Positions 35,284 to 45,835 of a DNA stretch of 64,000 nt are shown piece by piece. Every line of letters begins with the position of its first letter. Position 1 is the stretch's first letter. The DNA lies in the NCBI GenBank assembly GCA_050084515.1, contig CM114274.1:2790001-2854000 (forward strand). Reading direction: 5' to 3'. The notes below the pieces were generated by a model, which searched no databases, was not told where the DNA came from, and worked only from the letters and a program-made list of their open reading frames with translations. Position numbers and translations under genes: made by a program. The stretch is from Blasia pusilla (Eukaryota; Marchantiophyta; Marchantiopsida; Blasiales).

Positions 35284-36095
35284 ACAGAACATTGAAATAC
35301 TTCTATGAAAATATTATAACCCTTAAGAGAGATTTTTTCTTTCCATACAAAATCTTCAAACATTACTCTGAAAATATTATAACCTTATAGAAGGCAAGGG
35401 ACACTTCATCATTAATTTTCTCCAATTTTAGGAGATTTGTCACTTGAATGAAGTTATAGCCCTTCTTTCAATTACTATAAAGGAGAAATAATTACGTCTT
35501 TCAATTAAATGTAGCCACATATATTTTAGTGACTCACCTTACTTCCTTTCTATAAGAGATAATATGACATGTCACATTTCCTCTTTGAAATTTTTTAAAT
35601 TTTTTACAAAAGAGATTGCGCTCACATCATCACATGGTAACACCACTTTTCTCGAGTAATGTTATAATTAATTCCAACACGAGGAGCCAATAAAGTGGAT
35701 TCTTTGCAACTCTAAAAGGAAAATGATCATGAAAATTTTCTTTGATGGTAGAGTGGATAGAATTGGATCTCTAGTTAGCTTTGGGCAATTTGATTTTGTA
35801 GGAAATTTGGACAAAATGAGCTCCACCACAAGTTTTATGTACACATTGGTGGTATGAGTTTACTAGTTAACTAGAAGTCCACACTAGATGCTTCTATTAT
35901 ATATTCTACCAATGGAGTTGAGGATATGGTTGCATCTAAAGCAACTAATGATGTTATTTGGTGAGGGAGACTTCTAGTTTGGCTTGGCTTGTTACATGAT
36001 GGAATTATCCTACATTATGATAGCGCTGCAAATAGTTAAGTCTACGCCGCTTACGCTAGCGGAAACCCAAGAAGAGGATGGTGATCGCAAGTCCA
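35284..36095. other. AT-rich flank; its end (35970-36095) is a repeat shared with 45930-46056
   Basis: No gene. The last 125 bp (GGCTTGGCTTGTTACATGAT ... GCAAGTCCAAGGTG) recur at 45930-46056, where they form part of a 220-bp tandem repeat. Element 2's left LTR abuts this sequence directly. Confidence 0.6.
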
Positions 36096-36475
36096 AGGTG
36101 TCATGACCATACGGATTATGTCGTAGAGTATAGTGTGCTAGTAGAGGACATTCCTTATGTAGGACCGTAGTGGCTTGGTAGAGATGCGGTTCCATACATA
36201 GGGTTGGGGGTTACTCGGTTGAGGCGTAGTTTCCCAGAGGGCCCGCTCTTAGGTTGGAGGATATAAGGTGGAGTGCACTCAAAGAACGTCAGTTCTTTGA
36301 GTTGAGTCTCATATGCGTTGGGAGTTAGCCTTGGTAGTGAGTAGAGCTCTTGGCTATGGTGTTTCCTGCAAGCTTCGACCTAGATTCTCCCATCGTGGAG
36401 TGGGTTTGGCTCGATTGTATGTGATTGTAAACGTGTTTTATGATAGTAGGTCTTTCACGGATTTCACTCAAAGAA
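36096..36475 (+). repeat. 5' LTR of element 2 (lacks its first about 105 bp)
   Basis: Matches 45347-45712 almost base for base, from TGTCATGACCATACGG to TTTCACGGATTTCA. It contains GGATATAAGG (a TATA-like box near 36260) and, 16 bp further, the palindrome at 36278-36301. The TTGTGGTACAC start present at the right LTR is absent, replaced by flanking repeat sequence. Confidence 0.85.
36278..36301. promoter_or_regulatory. Conserved palindrome just downstream of the LTR TATA-like box
   Basis: CTCAAAGAAC-GTCA-GTTCTTTGAG, 10-bp perfect arms. The right LTR has the same arms at 45527-45551 with a 5-nt spacer. Position about 16 bp after TATAAGG suggests the transcription start region or a protein-binding site; this is inference. 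Confidence 0.6.
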
Positions 36476-36476
36476 C

Positions 36477-38180
36477 CGGAGTAGATCGATGGTAACCGAT
36501 TGTAGATCAAGAGGATCTGGTTAAAGTGATTGTGTCTTGAGCCGTGGATGTTCGTGGCTTGTGGCCTATGTTGGAGGTGTGAATCTGGTGCGCGGTTGGT
36601 TGGGAAAGAAGCGCCTTTTTGAGAGCTTTCCAACGCGCTGTAGATCTCCGGATTTTGTCAAGGGAGTTGGAAGTTATCAAGCATTGAAGATTCTGGTCGT
36701 GTTCGACAGTTTTATGATGTGGAGAGCTTGGAGTGCGGAAGCTGTGTTGAAGTTCATCTAGATCGGGTGAGAGATTCCTATTGCTACTCGTATTGTGATC
36801 TCCTGTGAATCTATCTGCCGAGTGTGTGGAGCGCGTTGATTTGCGTGCATGAAACTTGGCGGAAGCGCTGTCGGATTTGCGGTTCTAGAGGTGTATGGAC
36901 AGCAAGTTTGTTTGATTTTTAGCTCGGAGTACAGAGCTCGGTTGTAGCTGATTTTTTGTGGAGAGATAGCTATGGTGGTCAATTGAATTCTGATTGAAAT
37001 AGATTTGATTTCGGTCACGTATTTGTGAAGTAATTTTTAATCGAAATTTTGCGGACTAGCTCGAGGTCTGGCTATGGTGGACAGCGGATCGGAGGGGCTG
37101 GTTGGTTGGTGACTCGTTCATTTTTGGAGACGCCTATCCCGTTGGGGGCGCCCTGGTTGGACCTCTCTCCATAGCGAAGCATGGCGAAGCGTGGTGAACG
37201 GGGCAATAGGGGCATGTCTCGGCGTTTTTGAGGCTTCGAGGCAACTCGGGGCGAGTGGGCGTGAGAGGCGGAGTAAGGAGCAAGCAAGCAAGCTTGCTTG
37301 CTTGGGCGTGAGGAAATTTTTGCACGATTTGGGATTTGAGTTTTGCATAACTGGTCACCCATCTTTGGGCTATTCTGCCTGGAGCACGCTTAACTGCTGA
37401 GTTCTTAACTATGCCGGTGTCTCATGTTGTAGCTCATTTGGTGTTGTTCGGAGATGTGTTAGGCACTTTATGCATCTCAGGTTTTTGGTTGATGTACCTC
37501 TAGCGCATAGTACGGTGTAGCCTCTCCATGCAGGTGATATTTTCAGGTGTCTTTTGGCGTTCGACTAGCACGTCATCGACCCGGCCGGAGTAGCTGTGCG
37601 TTAGAATTGTGTGGTGGGTTTTGTGGATTCGGGGCACCACGTTTGGTGGATTGTGTTACCTTGATTTCCATTTGCGGTTGGAGGGTTGTCGTTGGACTTC
37701 TTGTGGTATCCGGATCCCCTCCATCGTGCTTTTGCTTTGCGCGCCCATTGTTAGGGTTGACGCTGATTTCGAGTAGTGTTACTCCTGTGTGCTCTGAGAT
37801 AGTGAGGGTGGAGTGATGACCAGTAGACCGTGGGAGGCTTCTTGTAGTGATGAGAGGTTAGATTGCCTACACCCATAGCTAGTAGAGCTACAATAGTAGA
37901 GCGACATCGACGTCACTTGGGTAATTTGGTGGTGGTGCGGCATCGGCGTTGGTCATCACGGAGCTGTCGGGTGGTCTGGTTGGGGACCGTGGTACGGACA
38001 GTGGTGGTTTCACACGGAGTGGATTTAGGTATCGGCTACCTTTTCCACTTCCGACGGTTGATGAAGAGGAGGACCAGGGTGTTCCAAACACTGAGTCTTC
38101 TACGTTGTTATCGAGTGTTGCAGCTCCATTGATTTGGGACATGGACGGTGGATATGGGGCCATGAAGGGCCCACGATGAT
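36477..38180 (+). other. Leader between 5' LTR and gag of element 2
   Basis: No domain-bearing ORF. It contains a 24-bp perfect palindrome of AAGC/GCTT units (37281-37304). A candidate primer-binding site TGGTATCCGGATCCC lies near 37708, but it does not match the common initiator-Met site, so it stays uncertain. Confidence 0.4.
37281..37304. repeat. Perfect 24-bp palindrome (CAAG)3(CTTG)3
   Basis: CAAGCAAGCAAG followed by CTTGCTTGCTTG with no spacer. It lies in the untranslated leader of element 2. RNA from here could pair with itself or with a second genome copy; that role is only a suggestion. Confidence 0.85.
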
Positions 38181-39180
38181 ACTCGGGTGCAGTGGGCACC
38201 ATTGAGTTGGAGGACTTCATGCAGGAGTTTGATATGTGGTGTGATATGCAGATGTTGCGGAACGCCACGTTGTTTACACCCTTCTTGGCTTGGAAGGGTT
38301 GTTTGGAAAGGTTGGAAGGACCACCCATGGATGATTACCATGAGTTTAGGAAGGACCATGTTCTTGAGATTGAGGCATGGAGACAATATTGGTCTCCAGG
38401 CTATGTGTCTATCACCCATGGTGGTATTGGTAGTAGTGCTCCTACTATGCGGTCAGCCCGACGCTGAGTGGTATGCAGTACGAGTGGGGGTGGAGTGGGG
38501 GTACTGAGTGGAGGTACTAGTGCCCCACCATCGTTTAGCCCGATTGCGAGTTCTTCAAGAGGTTGAAGAAGAACTATCGAGGAGTGAAGACGGAGAAGTT
38601 GAGGAATCTTCAGGACTTTGAGCGAAAGAGCGGTGAGAGTCTTCGTGAGGCATACACGCGTATCGGCACGCTTGATTTCGATTACCAGGGTGTGTGCGAG
38701 GATCGAGCGATCGATTTTGGTATGGGATCTTTGGGCAGAGATTTGCGCCGTAGGGTACGTGATGCTACTCTTATGAGTGATGATTCACCCACATTGACCC
38801 ATGTGTTTGCTCTATCTCGAGAAGATTGAGCTTAACATGGTGAAGAGAGAGTGGTGACATCCGCATTCAAGAGGGGATACAACTACTACTTCTCGGGTTC
38901 AGCCGCCCCACCTCACAGTCTCGTAGTAGTGGTGGTGGTAGTAGTAGTAGGGAGTCGTGGGGGGTACACGCGACCTCGATCAAGTCCTAGAGGGACATTT
39001 GTGCAGAGACCATTGCCTTCATTTGCTGCCCCGCAGCAAGGGACGATCATGTTGGACATGTGGAGGTGATCATGTTAGGAAGTTTTGTCCCCAAGAGGAT
39101 GGGAGACGGACTTTGGAGGATGGGCCTCATCGGCCCCAACTCGGTGTGATCATTGCGGGAGACTAGGTCATCCTCGAGAG
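38181..39180 (+). pseudogene. Gag of element 2, with a zinc knuckle
   Basis: Capsid-type sequence in 38192-38467 (IELEDFMQEFDMWCD, FLAWKGCLERLEG, DYHEFRKDHVLEIEAW) and 38563-38829 (LQDFERKSGESLREAYTRI, FGMGSLGRDLRRRV). A nucleocapsid knuckle CWTCGGDHVRKFC (C-x2-C-x3-H-x4-C) follows in another frame at about 39051-39090. An RGG-like basic patch (GGRGGRGGRGG) lies in 39225-39285. The order capsid, knuckle, RGG is standard. At least two frameshifts break it. Confidence 0.7.
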
Positions 39181-39984
39181 CGTTGCTTTGATCTCCATCC
39201 GAGTTGAGATCAGGCCGTGGCCGTGGTGGAGTAGCTCCGAGAGGCCAAGGTGGTAGAGGTGGTAGGGGTGGTAGAGGTGGACCGGTGGTTGGAGAGCCTA
39301 CGGTGGCTACCCCTACCACTACGACGACAGTCGACTATGGTTTGCCGGAGATTGAGCTTGATTGGGAGCAGAGTTGGCTACTATGGGTGGTATCCAAAGA
39401 TAGATCAGGTTCGAAGTAGGGGCTTCCACCTCTTATGGAGGGATGATCTCTCTTATATGGCGAGTGCAAAGACAGGTTGAGGCATCATGCTATTTGCGAG
39501 AGGAGCCACTCGAGCGTCGAGCCACGTGGTGCTCTTGTGAGTTGGACCCCCTGAGGGGTGAGGCAGGGAGGCAAAGCTAGGCTTCCTAGTCATTCTTGTT
39601 GTCGAGGTGCTTAGGACTCCATCCATGGTTCCTACGAGCCTATTGAGCCGGCAGTGGGGACCGAGGCATCTACATCGCGTGTAGTAGACACGGATGCAAA
39701 GACATCCAATGCAAGATTGTGCGGATGGCAACCGGTGTTGGGATCCCCATTGTTTTCGGCCACGGAGGTGATGGCTTTAGGAGTTGACTTAGCTCTGTAT
39801 TTTTGATTAGCGACCCACGTTGTGTGAACGTGGGGTATTATGCTACACGTGTTGAGGTGGATGAGGGTGTTGCGGTGGAGCGACCCTCTATGTCGGGAGT
39901 AGCATTGAGTACGGTGCTACTTGGCGGCGGCGGCGAAGATGGATGCATTACCGGCCCGGCCACCATTGATCGTGAGAGGCTTAC

Positions 39985-40430
39985 ACCTGGTGTATGTATG
40001 TTGGACAACCGGAGTGGGATCTTCCGATTGGTGAGTCCTATAGGACATGTGTATAGACCAGATAGAGTCTTGTTAGACGGTGCCCAACCTTGATGTTGGG
40101 AAAGGCGGCATGTATTGGTTTGGGTATTCGGAGGTCGAGCTTGAGCCTTGCCCATTCAGATTCAAACATCACTTGGAGGAGCCAATGATAGGTCTCAATT
40201 CATGACACGGGAGAAGTTTTTGACATGCAGTTGAGACCAGATCATGCGACTGATAGCTCCTGGTTGGGAGTATCTGCGGTAGTCACATCGGCCGAGTCGT
40301 ATGATGTACTAGTTGGAGGGAAGCGATTGTACCCGATGGGTTTTCAGATGGATTCTTTGGGATCGAGACAGCGTCTTCTGACCTGGTTGGCAGTCCGGGA
40401 TGGACGTATGAGCCAAGTTCTGTGAGATTT
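39985..40430 (+). pseudogene. Retropepsin-like protease of element 2
   Basis: FRLVSPIGHVYRPDRVLLDG-type segment ends at AQP (about 40090), where the D-S-G catalytic triplet should be; one codon appears lost (LLDGAQP). The second half reads AVVTSAESYDVLVGGKRLYP and MGFQMDS near 40270-40350. Same position and pattern as element 1's protease. Inactive because of frameshifts. Confidence 0.55.
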
Positions 40431-40739
40431 ATTTCTGGGGCTCGACCAGGAGGGTCTTCCCCAAAAGTGTTAGCATCTGTGGGTGGTTTTAGTGGAGTAG
40501 TCACTTGGCCGGGAGACTTTTGGAGGGTAATGTTTACGCTATGGATTCTCCTGCGCATGAGGAGGTAGAGGAGGTCCCTATTTTTGCAGCAAATGGCATC
40601 CTCATCGTTGGATGTGCCACTTTGGATTTCAGGCGGTGCACTACGGCAGAGGCGTCGCCTAGTGCTGAGAGAGGCTTGGTGTGAGGTGTTATACCTCACG
40701 AGGAAGAGGAGGCCCCACGGCGGACTCCTACACAGCCTG

Positions 40740-41760
40740 ATTAGGTTATCCCCTTTGGATACTACACCCATTGTATGGCAAAGTATCCGCCGGAGGGCAT
40801 TTGTGTGTTAGATCTCTTTGGTGGGATTAGCACTTTGGTTTGGTATGATGTTGCAGGCCGGTATTCTGTCTTGGAGATACGTGTATGTGGAGCGAGATGA
40901 GACGGCCCGAGAGAGTCTCATCCCGACATATTGGTCGATTGATGCGGAGGTATCTGAGTTGTTGCCGCCATCGGCTATTTTGGGTACCAGCGTGCTTTAC
41001 CATCACACATTGCATTGTTGGGGTGCAGGACCTTGAGAGAATTGGTCTTGTGGATTTGGTGATTGCTGGATGGCCATGTCAGGGTCATACACGTGCTGGT
41101 CGGGGTGAGGGATTACATGACCCTAGGTCTCGATTGTTTTGGGAGATGTTACGGGTGTTACGACATCTTCAGTTCATCGCACACGTGCTCTAGCTTACAT
41201 TCGGAGAATGTTCCATTTTGGGTGACACTCGGACCCGGATGATGGCGAGTGTTCATGAGGTGCGCTCTTGGATTGGACCAGCGGTGTTGTTGGATGCAGC
41301 GCGAGTTGGCTCGCGTGCACATCGTCCACGCTTGTGGTGGACAAACTTGTTGCCTAGGGAGGTTCTCGTCGAGCATATGATGCAAAGGTGGGATCCTCGC
41401 CTTACATTTGGATAGTATCTTGAATCTTTGGCGACTTTCTCAAGTGGTGAGGGTTATTGATCGGTCACCCATGGCGGTGGTGAACCGTGTGGGCTAGCCT
41501 AGGATGGCACTACCCACATTTGTGAGTTTTCCAGCGTCACATGCCTACACGGAAGGTGGTCGGGCTTGTATGGGATTCTCATGTGCGGCGATTGGTGGAG
41601 CCTAACGCTGATGAGAGAGAGCGTGCGATAGGATTTGCTACTCGTGTGACGGCGGTTGCTTCTATTTACGAGGCTTCACGGCGTCATGTGTTGGGTCAGG
41701 CCATGGACCTGAATTGTTTCACTTGGATTTTGAGTCTTGGTATGGCCGAGCAAAGATCGA
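40740..41760 (+). pseudogene. C5-cytosine DNA methyltransferase domain in element 2 pol
   Basis: Same domain as in element 1, but here the key motifs all survive at DNA level. Motif I is CVLDLFGGIST (about 40802-40834), then YVYVERDETA; motif IV is DLVIAGWPCQGHTRAGRGEG with the catalytic Cys in PCQ (41074-41082); RSRLFWEMLRVLRHL; an ENV-coding stretch near 41209; motif VIII is GSRAHRPRLWWTNLL (about 41308-41352); the tail is RLVEPNADERERAIGF and RHVLGQAMDLNC (to about 41718). Frameshifts separate the blocks. The target-recognition region between VIII and IX is short. Position between protease and RT matches element 1. Confidence 0.88.
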
Positions 41761-42029
41761 CTTCGGACTATGTTCGTGGGTCTTCCACCCCTTGTAATGA
41801 GCTTGATGGCTACGGGGACGGTAGAGGCATCGGTCAAAGCGAGGAGAGTAGTATTTTGCATCCTTGGAGTAAATGGGATGTAATGGTGGGCATGTGGAGT
41901 TGGTTGCTCATGCTTTGGTGAGGAGGAGTTATTTGCTCAGATGATGGTGTAGCTAAGGGTGTACCATCTTGTGAGGGGATTGCGTGAGCGACCAATGGCA
42001 TCGTCCTCTCCCTCTAGTGTGCCCGGTGG

Positions 42030-42960
42030 AGGAGACTTGGGAGCCATTACTTGGGCCCAAGCTTACGGGAGGTGAGAAACGACGCTGACACAGTTCCTAT
42101 GTGCTTATAGGAGTTGTTTTGCCTTTAGCATGAAGGAGTTGGGTTCTCTGGTTGGACCCGGTATACGGATTGATTTGGCTAGTGATACGCCAATCTTCCG
42201 TCGTCCCTACCGATATAGTGATATGGAGAGGGACTTGATTGAGTAGGACGTTGGACCTTTTGGAGGCTGGATTAGTGGAGTTGTCGCATGGAGAGTATGC
42301 ATCGCCCATTGTCATGCTGCTAAAAAGGATATGCATGGCAACTACACGGATAGGCGGATGTGTGGAGATTACCGTCTATCAATCGGCAAACCAAGGCCGA
42401 TAGGTATGCCATGCCTACACGAGAGATCTTTGATGTGGTGGGGACAGGCAAAGATTTTGGATCTTGGCAGATACCATCAATTGCCGATTCGGGAGAGTGA
42501 CAAGGCCAAGACAAACATTTTGGGGTGTCAACTCTCATGGCAAGGATTGTTTGTACCAAAGTGGAAATTCTTACCCTTTGGGTTGAAGAATGCACTGCCG
42601 AGTTTCAAAGAGTGATGGACAGGATCCTAGCAGGGGTTGGATTTTGTTCGGTGTTACATTGATGATATCTTGGTGTTGAGAACACGGTGGAGGAGCATCG
42701 ATACATTTGCAGATGGTGTTTGAGCGGTTGAAAGCTCATGGTCTACGTTTGCATCCAGGAAAGTGTAAGTTCTTCCATGAGGATGTTGAGTACTTGGGTC
42801 ATGTGATCTATCCAGGTGGTTTGGGAGTTCAACAAGCAAAGGTGGAGGCTATTGCACTTATTCGCGTCCGGTAGATGTGAGTAGAGTTCGAGCATTCATG
42901 GGATTGGCAAACTACTATCGGAGTATGTGAAGGGATTTAGTGCTATGGCAAAGCCTTTGA
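42030..42960 (+). pseudogene. Reverse transcriptase of element 2
   Basis: Gypsy RT in fragments: FRRPYRYSDMERDL near 42200, MCGDYRLSIGKPRPIGMP (42359-), [13 protein letters not shown] (about 42560-42600), catalytic YIDD (42655-42666), LHPGKCKFFHEDVEYLGHVI (about 42755-42810) and FMGLANYYR-like text near 42900. Five or more frameshifts. The catalytic aspartates are retained. Confidence 0.8.
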
Positions 42961-43019
42961 ACCAATTGCTGAAATCAGATCAAGAGTGGCACTTTGGGGA
43001 GATGATCAGAGAGAGCTTT

Positions 43020-43460
43020 TGTGGAGCTTAAGGCCCAGTTGGTGGCGGCGCCTATCTTGAGAGACCTATCGAGGGCGCCCATTTCAGATTACACGATTGG
43101 AGTAGGTTGGGACTTGGAGTGGTGTTGACACAACATGATGATGAGCACATGGAGTTTGTGGTGGCCTATGCAAGTCGTTCGAATAATGCATGGAGTCGCT
43201 ATAGTTCATATGAGGGAGAGTGCTTGGCGAAGAGTGTGGGTGTGGGCACACTTTAGGTGTTACTTGTTTGGCACCCGGTTTACCCTTATTCTGATCACCA
43301 ACCGCTCAAGTGGTTGATGGAGTCGGACAAGCTTACGGGGAAGCTTGCACGGTGGGCTCTTATCTTACAGAGTATGACTTCCGGGTGGTACATAGACCTG
43401 GAGTTGCCAACCTTGATCTTGATGGGTTGAGTAGGAACCCATGTACTAGCCAAGAGGATA
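43020..43460 (+). pseudogene. RNase H domain of element 2
   Basis: FVVAYASRSNNAW and YSSYEGECLA lie at about 43151-43230, LILITNRSSG in one frame and DHQPLKWLMES in another at 43297-43325, and DFRVVHRPGVANLDLDGLSR at about 43375-43435. Same order as element 1. Frameshifts throughout. Confidence 0.7.
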
Positions 43461-43639
43461 CAACAGGGGCTAGATGGCATGGCGAGGTTGATGAGGAGAT
43501 GGTGCCAGGTTGGCATGCATCCGCCTTTTATGTTGGTTAGGGGTGGACTCTAGTATGGAGGACCACATGATATCTTACTCTAGTCAGAGGGTAGATGGCC
43601 AGCCTTCAGATCCTAAGGTTGGAGATGGTGGTACGGATC

Positions 43640-44500
43640 AGCGTGATATTCATGATGATGCGTTGGTGTTGGAGTTCCTACGGACCGGTAGGGTGCCAAG
43701 CATAGTGAGTGCCAAGAGAGCGAGACCGTGTTCTTCAACGTGCTAAGAGGTATCGATTGGAGGGAACACATATTCTCCATGTGGGAGGATGGTAGAGTAC
43801 AGTAGTGCCACATTTGGCTCGAGAGAGCGCATTGTGCGACATGCCCATGAGGAGTTGGGACATTTTGGGGTAAAGCGTCGTATAGCTTACTCCTTGGCCA
43901 GTATTGGTGGCGTGGCATGCATACTCAGGTGCAACAGTTGGTGTCACGTTGTATGGTTTGTGACCGGGTGAGGGCATCATTTAATGCCCCTACACCACAA
44001 TTACACCCCTTGCCTATTATGGGGTTGGGTTACCGTTGGAGTGTGGACTTTGCGGGACCGTTACCGTTGGTATGCGACATCATCGATATGTGTTGGTGAT
44101 GGTGGAGCACTTCTCCAAGTGGATTGAGTTGGTGGCATTACCGGACAAGGCAAGTGAGGAACGGCGTATGCGTTTTTGGATAGAGTGCTTAGTCATTTTG
44201 GTGCACCGGTGAAGTCTTGACCGACCGAGTCTGAGTTTCGGGTGAGTTTCAGGTCTTGTGTGACAAGGCGTTGATTGATCATCGGACCACGTCTCGAGAT
44301 CATCCGAGGCGGATGGTTTGGTGAGCGTGTGGTTGAGACGGTGAAGAGGGCATTGCGCAAGTATGGCCTCTGAAAGGGCATCTTGAGACTAGGATATTCG
44401 GTTGCCATGGTTAGCCATGGGGTATAGGTTCGATCGCCAAGCATCCTTGGCTTCCTTCTCACCTTATTTTCATGTTATACGGCCGAGATCCGGACTTGCC
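43640..44500 (+). pseudogene. Integrase of element 2
   Basis: RDIHDDALVLEFL linker (about 43650), zinc module with HAHEELGHFGVKR and SRCMVCDRVRASFNAP (43830-43985), LHPLPIMGLGYRWSVDFAGP with the first catalytic Asp (about 44005-44060), VMVEHFSKWIELVALPDKAS (about 44097-44155), then frameshifted pieces of the APVKVLTD...EF and ADGLV...VETVKR region. Unlike element 1, the second Asp codon still seems present (GACCGACCGAG near 44220). Confidence 0.75.
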
Positions 44501-44536
44501 AAAGCAATTGTCGGGAGTCTAGTGAGGTGGTGAACC

Positions 44537-45068
44537 TTGATGACCCGAGAGATGTGGATGAGGGTGTGTTCTCGAGCGGAGCTCTTTCGGAGAGTTATGC
44601 CAACGGCCTTTGAGAATCTTGCCATTGCTCAACACAGGGATACGTTGCGGTATGCAACCATTCGAGGTGGAGGTTATCGACCATCGATTTGTAGGTTCCA
44701 TGTGGGGGACTATGTCTATTTGCAGCAGATTGCCCCGACAACGTTGGATGTGACGGCAAGCCGCACTATTTTACGAGTGCGCGAGGTGTTAGCTTCTGGA
44801 GTTCTCATGTTGGAGGGTCGTGATGGAGTTGTTTGGAAGGACCATGTGCGTAATTGTGCGCCATGTCATCTTCCAAATGTGGATGGTCTTATTGACCCAA
44901 GCTTAGCCATGATACGTGCTAGCTTGAGGTGCATGTTGTGTGGGGTGTCGGTAACGCAACCCGTATGTTGGTGTGTGATCGGTGTTCTAGGGGTTGGCAC
45001 ATGATGTGTTTGACTCACGTTTGGATGTTGTTCCTCTTGGAAGGTGGGTTTGTCCTCGATGTACTTAG
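44537..45068 (+). pseudogene. Integrase C-terminal region and PHD finger of element 2
   Basis: ORF 44537-45004 carries a C-terminal part with AFENLAIAQHRDTLRYATI, then FHVGDYVYLQQ (an SH3-like barrel often seen at gypsy integrase ends), LEGRDGVVWKDHVRNC, and the PHD start CMLCGVS at 44930. After a frameshift the finger continues MLVCDRCSRGWHMMCLT and ends GRWVCPRCT followed by TAG (45060-45065). All eight C4HC3 ligands can be found across the two frames. The HVGDYVYL segment replaces a chromodomain, which I do not see. Confidence 0.78.
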
Positions 45069-45239
45069 GAGAGGTAGATGACTTGATCTTTGCATGATAT
45101 GGATTACGGATCTGCGACTAACGATGGGACAACCTAGCACCCGGCCTTCGATTCGGGCACCCAAGAAGGTGTATAGCATGTAGTAGATGTATAGGGCTAC
45201 CTGGGAGTTAGAGGACCTAACCGCCGATTAGGGGACGAG

Positions 45240-45817
45240 TTGTGGTACACTTGCGTTTGTGGATACTCTCGTCTATGTTATGTACGTATGTGAGTATGGT
45301 ATGTTAGCGATGTATGTTGTATGACGATGTGGATTCGCACGATAGCTGTCATGACCATACGGATTATGTCGTAGAGTATAGTGTGCTAGTAGAGGACATT
45401 CCTTATGTAGGACCGTAGTGGCTTGGTAGAGATGCGGTTCCATACATAGGGTTGGGGGTTACTCAGTTGGGGACGAGTTTCCCAGTAGGGCCCGCTCTTA
45501 GGTTGGAGGATATAAGGTGGAGTGCACTCAAAGAACGATCAGTTCTTTGAGTTGAGCTATGCGTTGGGAGTTAGCCTTGGTAGTGAGTAGAGCTCTTGGC
45601 TATGGTGTTTCTCGCAAGCTTCGACCTAGATTCTCCCATCGTGGAGTGGGTTTGGCTCGATTGTATGTGATTGTAAACGTGTTTTATGACAGTAGGTCTT
45701 TCACGGATTTCAGTTGTGGTACACTTGCGTTTGTGGATACTCTCGTCTATGTTATGTACGTATGTGAGTATGGTATGTCAGCGATGTATGTTGTATGACG
45801 ATGTGGATTCGCACGAC
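45240..45817 (+). repeat. 3' LTR of element 2 with its first 104 bp repeated at the far end
   Basis: TTGTGGTACACTTGCG...GATTCGCACGA occurs at 45239-45344 and again at 45713-45817, nearly identical. The shared LTR body (45347-45712) sits between. Either the LTR is 473 bp and is followed by the start of a second LTR, or the LTR runs TGTCATGACC...GCACGACA (45349-45818). The polypurine tract position favours the first reading. Confidence 0.75.
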
Positions 45818-45835
45818 AAAGGAGGAAAGAGTCTG

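Larger units (their letters stand above)
36096..45817 (+). mobile_element. Ty3/gypsy element 2: Gag-protease-DNMT-RT-RNase H-integrase-PHD, decayed
   Basis: A 9.7-kb relative of element 1 with the same gene order and about the right spacing, but different LTR sequence and clearly diverged coding parts. LTRs match over about 375 bp (36096-36475 and 45347-45712). The purine tract GATTAGGGGACGAG ends at about 45238, placing the 3' LTR start near TTGTGGTACACTTG. Single-base indels break almost every domain, many being one-base losses relative to element 1, so no long ORF survives. It has no internal duplications, which makes it the better guide to the ancestral layout. Confidence 0.85.

Noticed and set aside
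38930-38975. CRISPR-like or microsatellite array of GTA/GTG triplets
   Set aside because: It is a short coding triplet run (Ser/Gly) in gag, without spacers.
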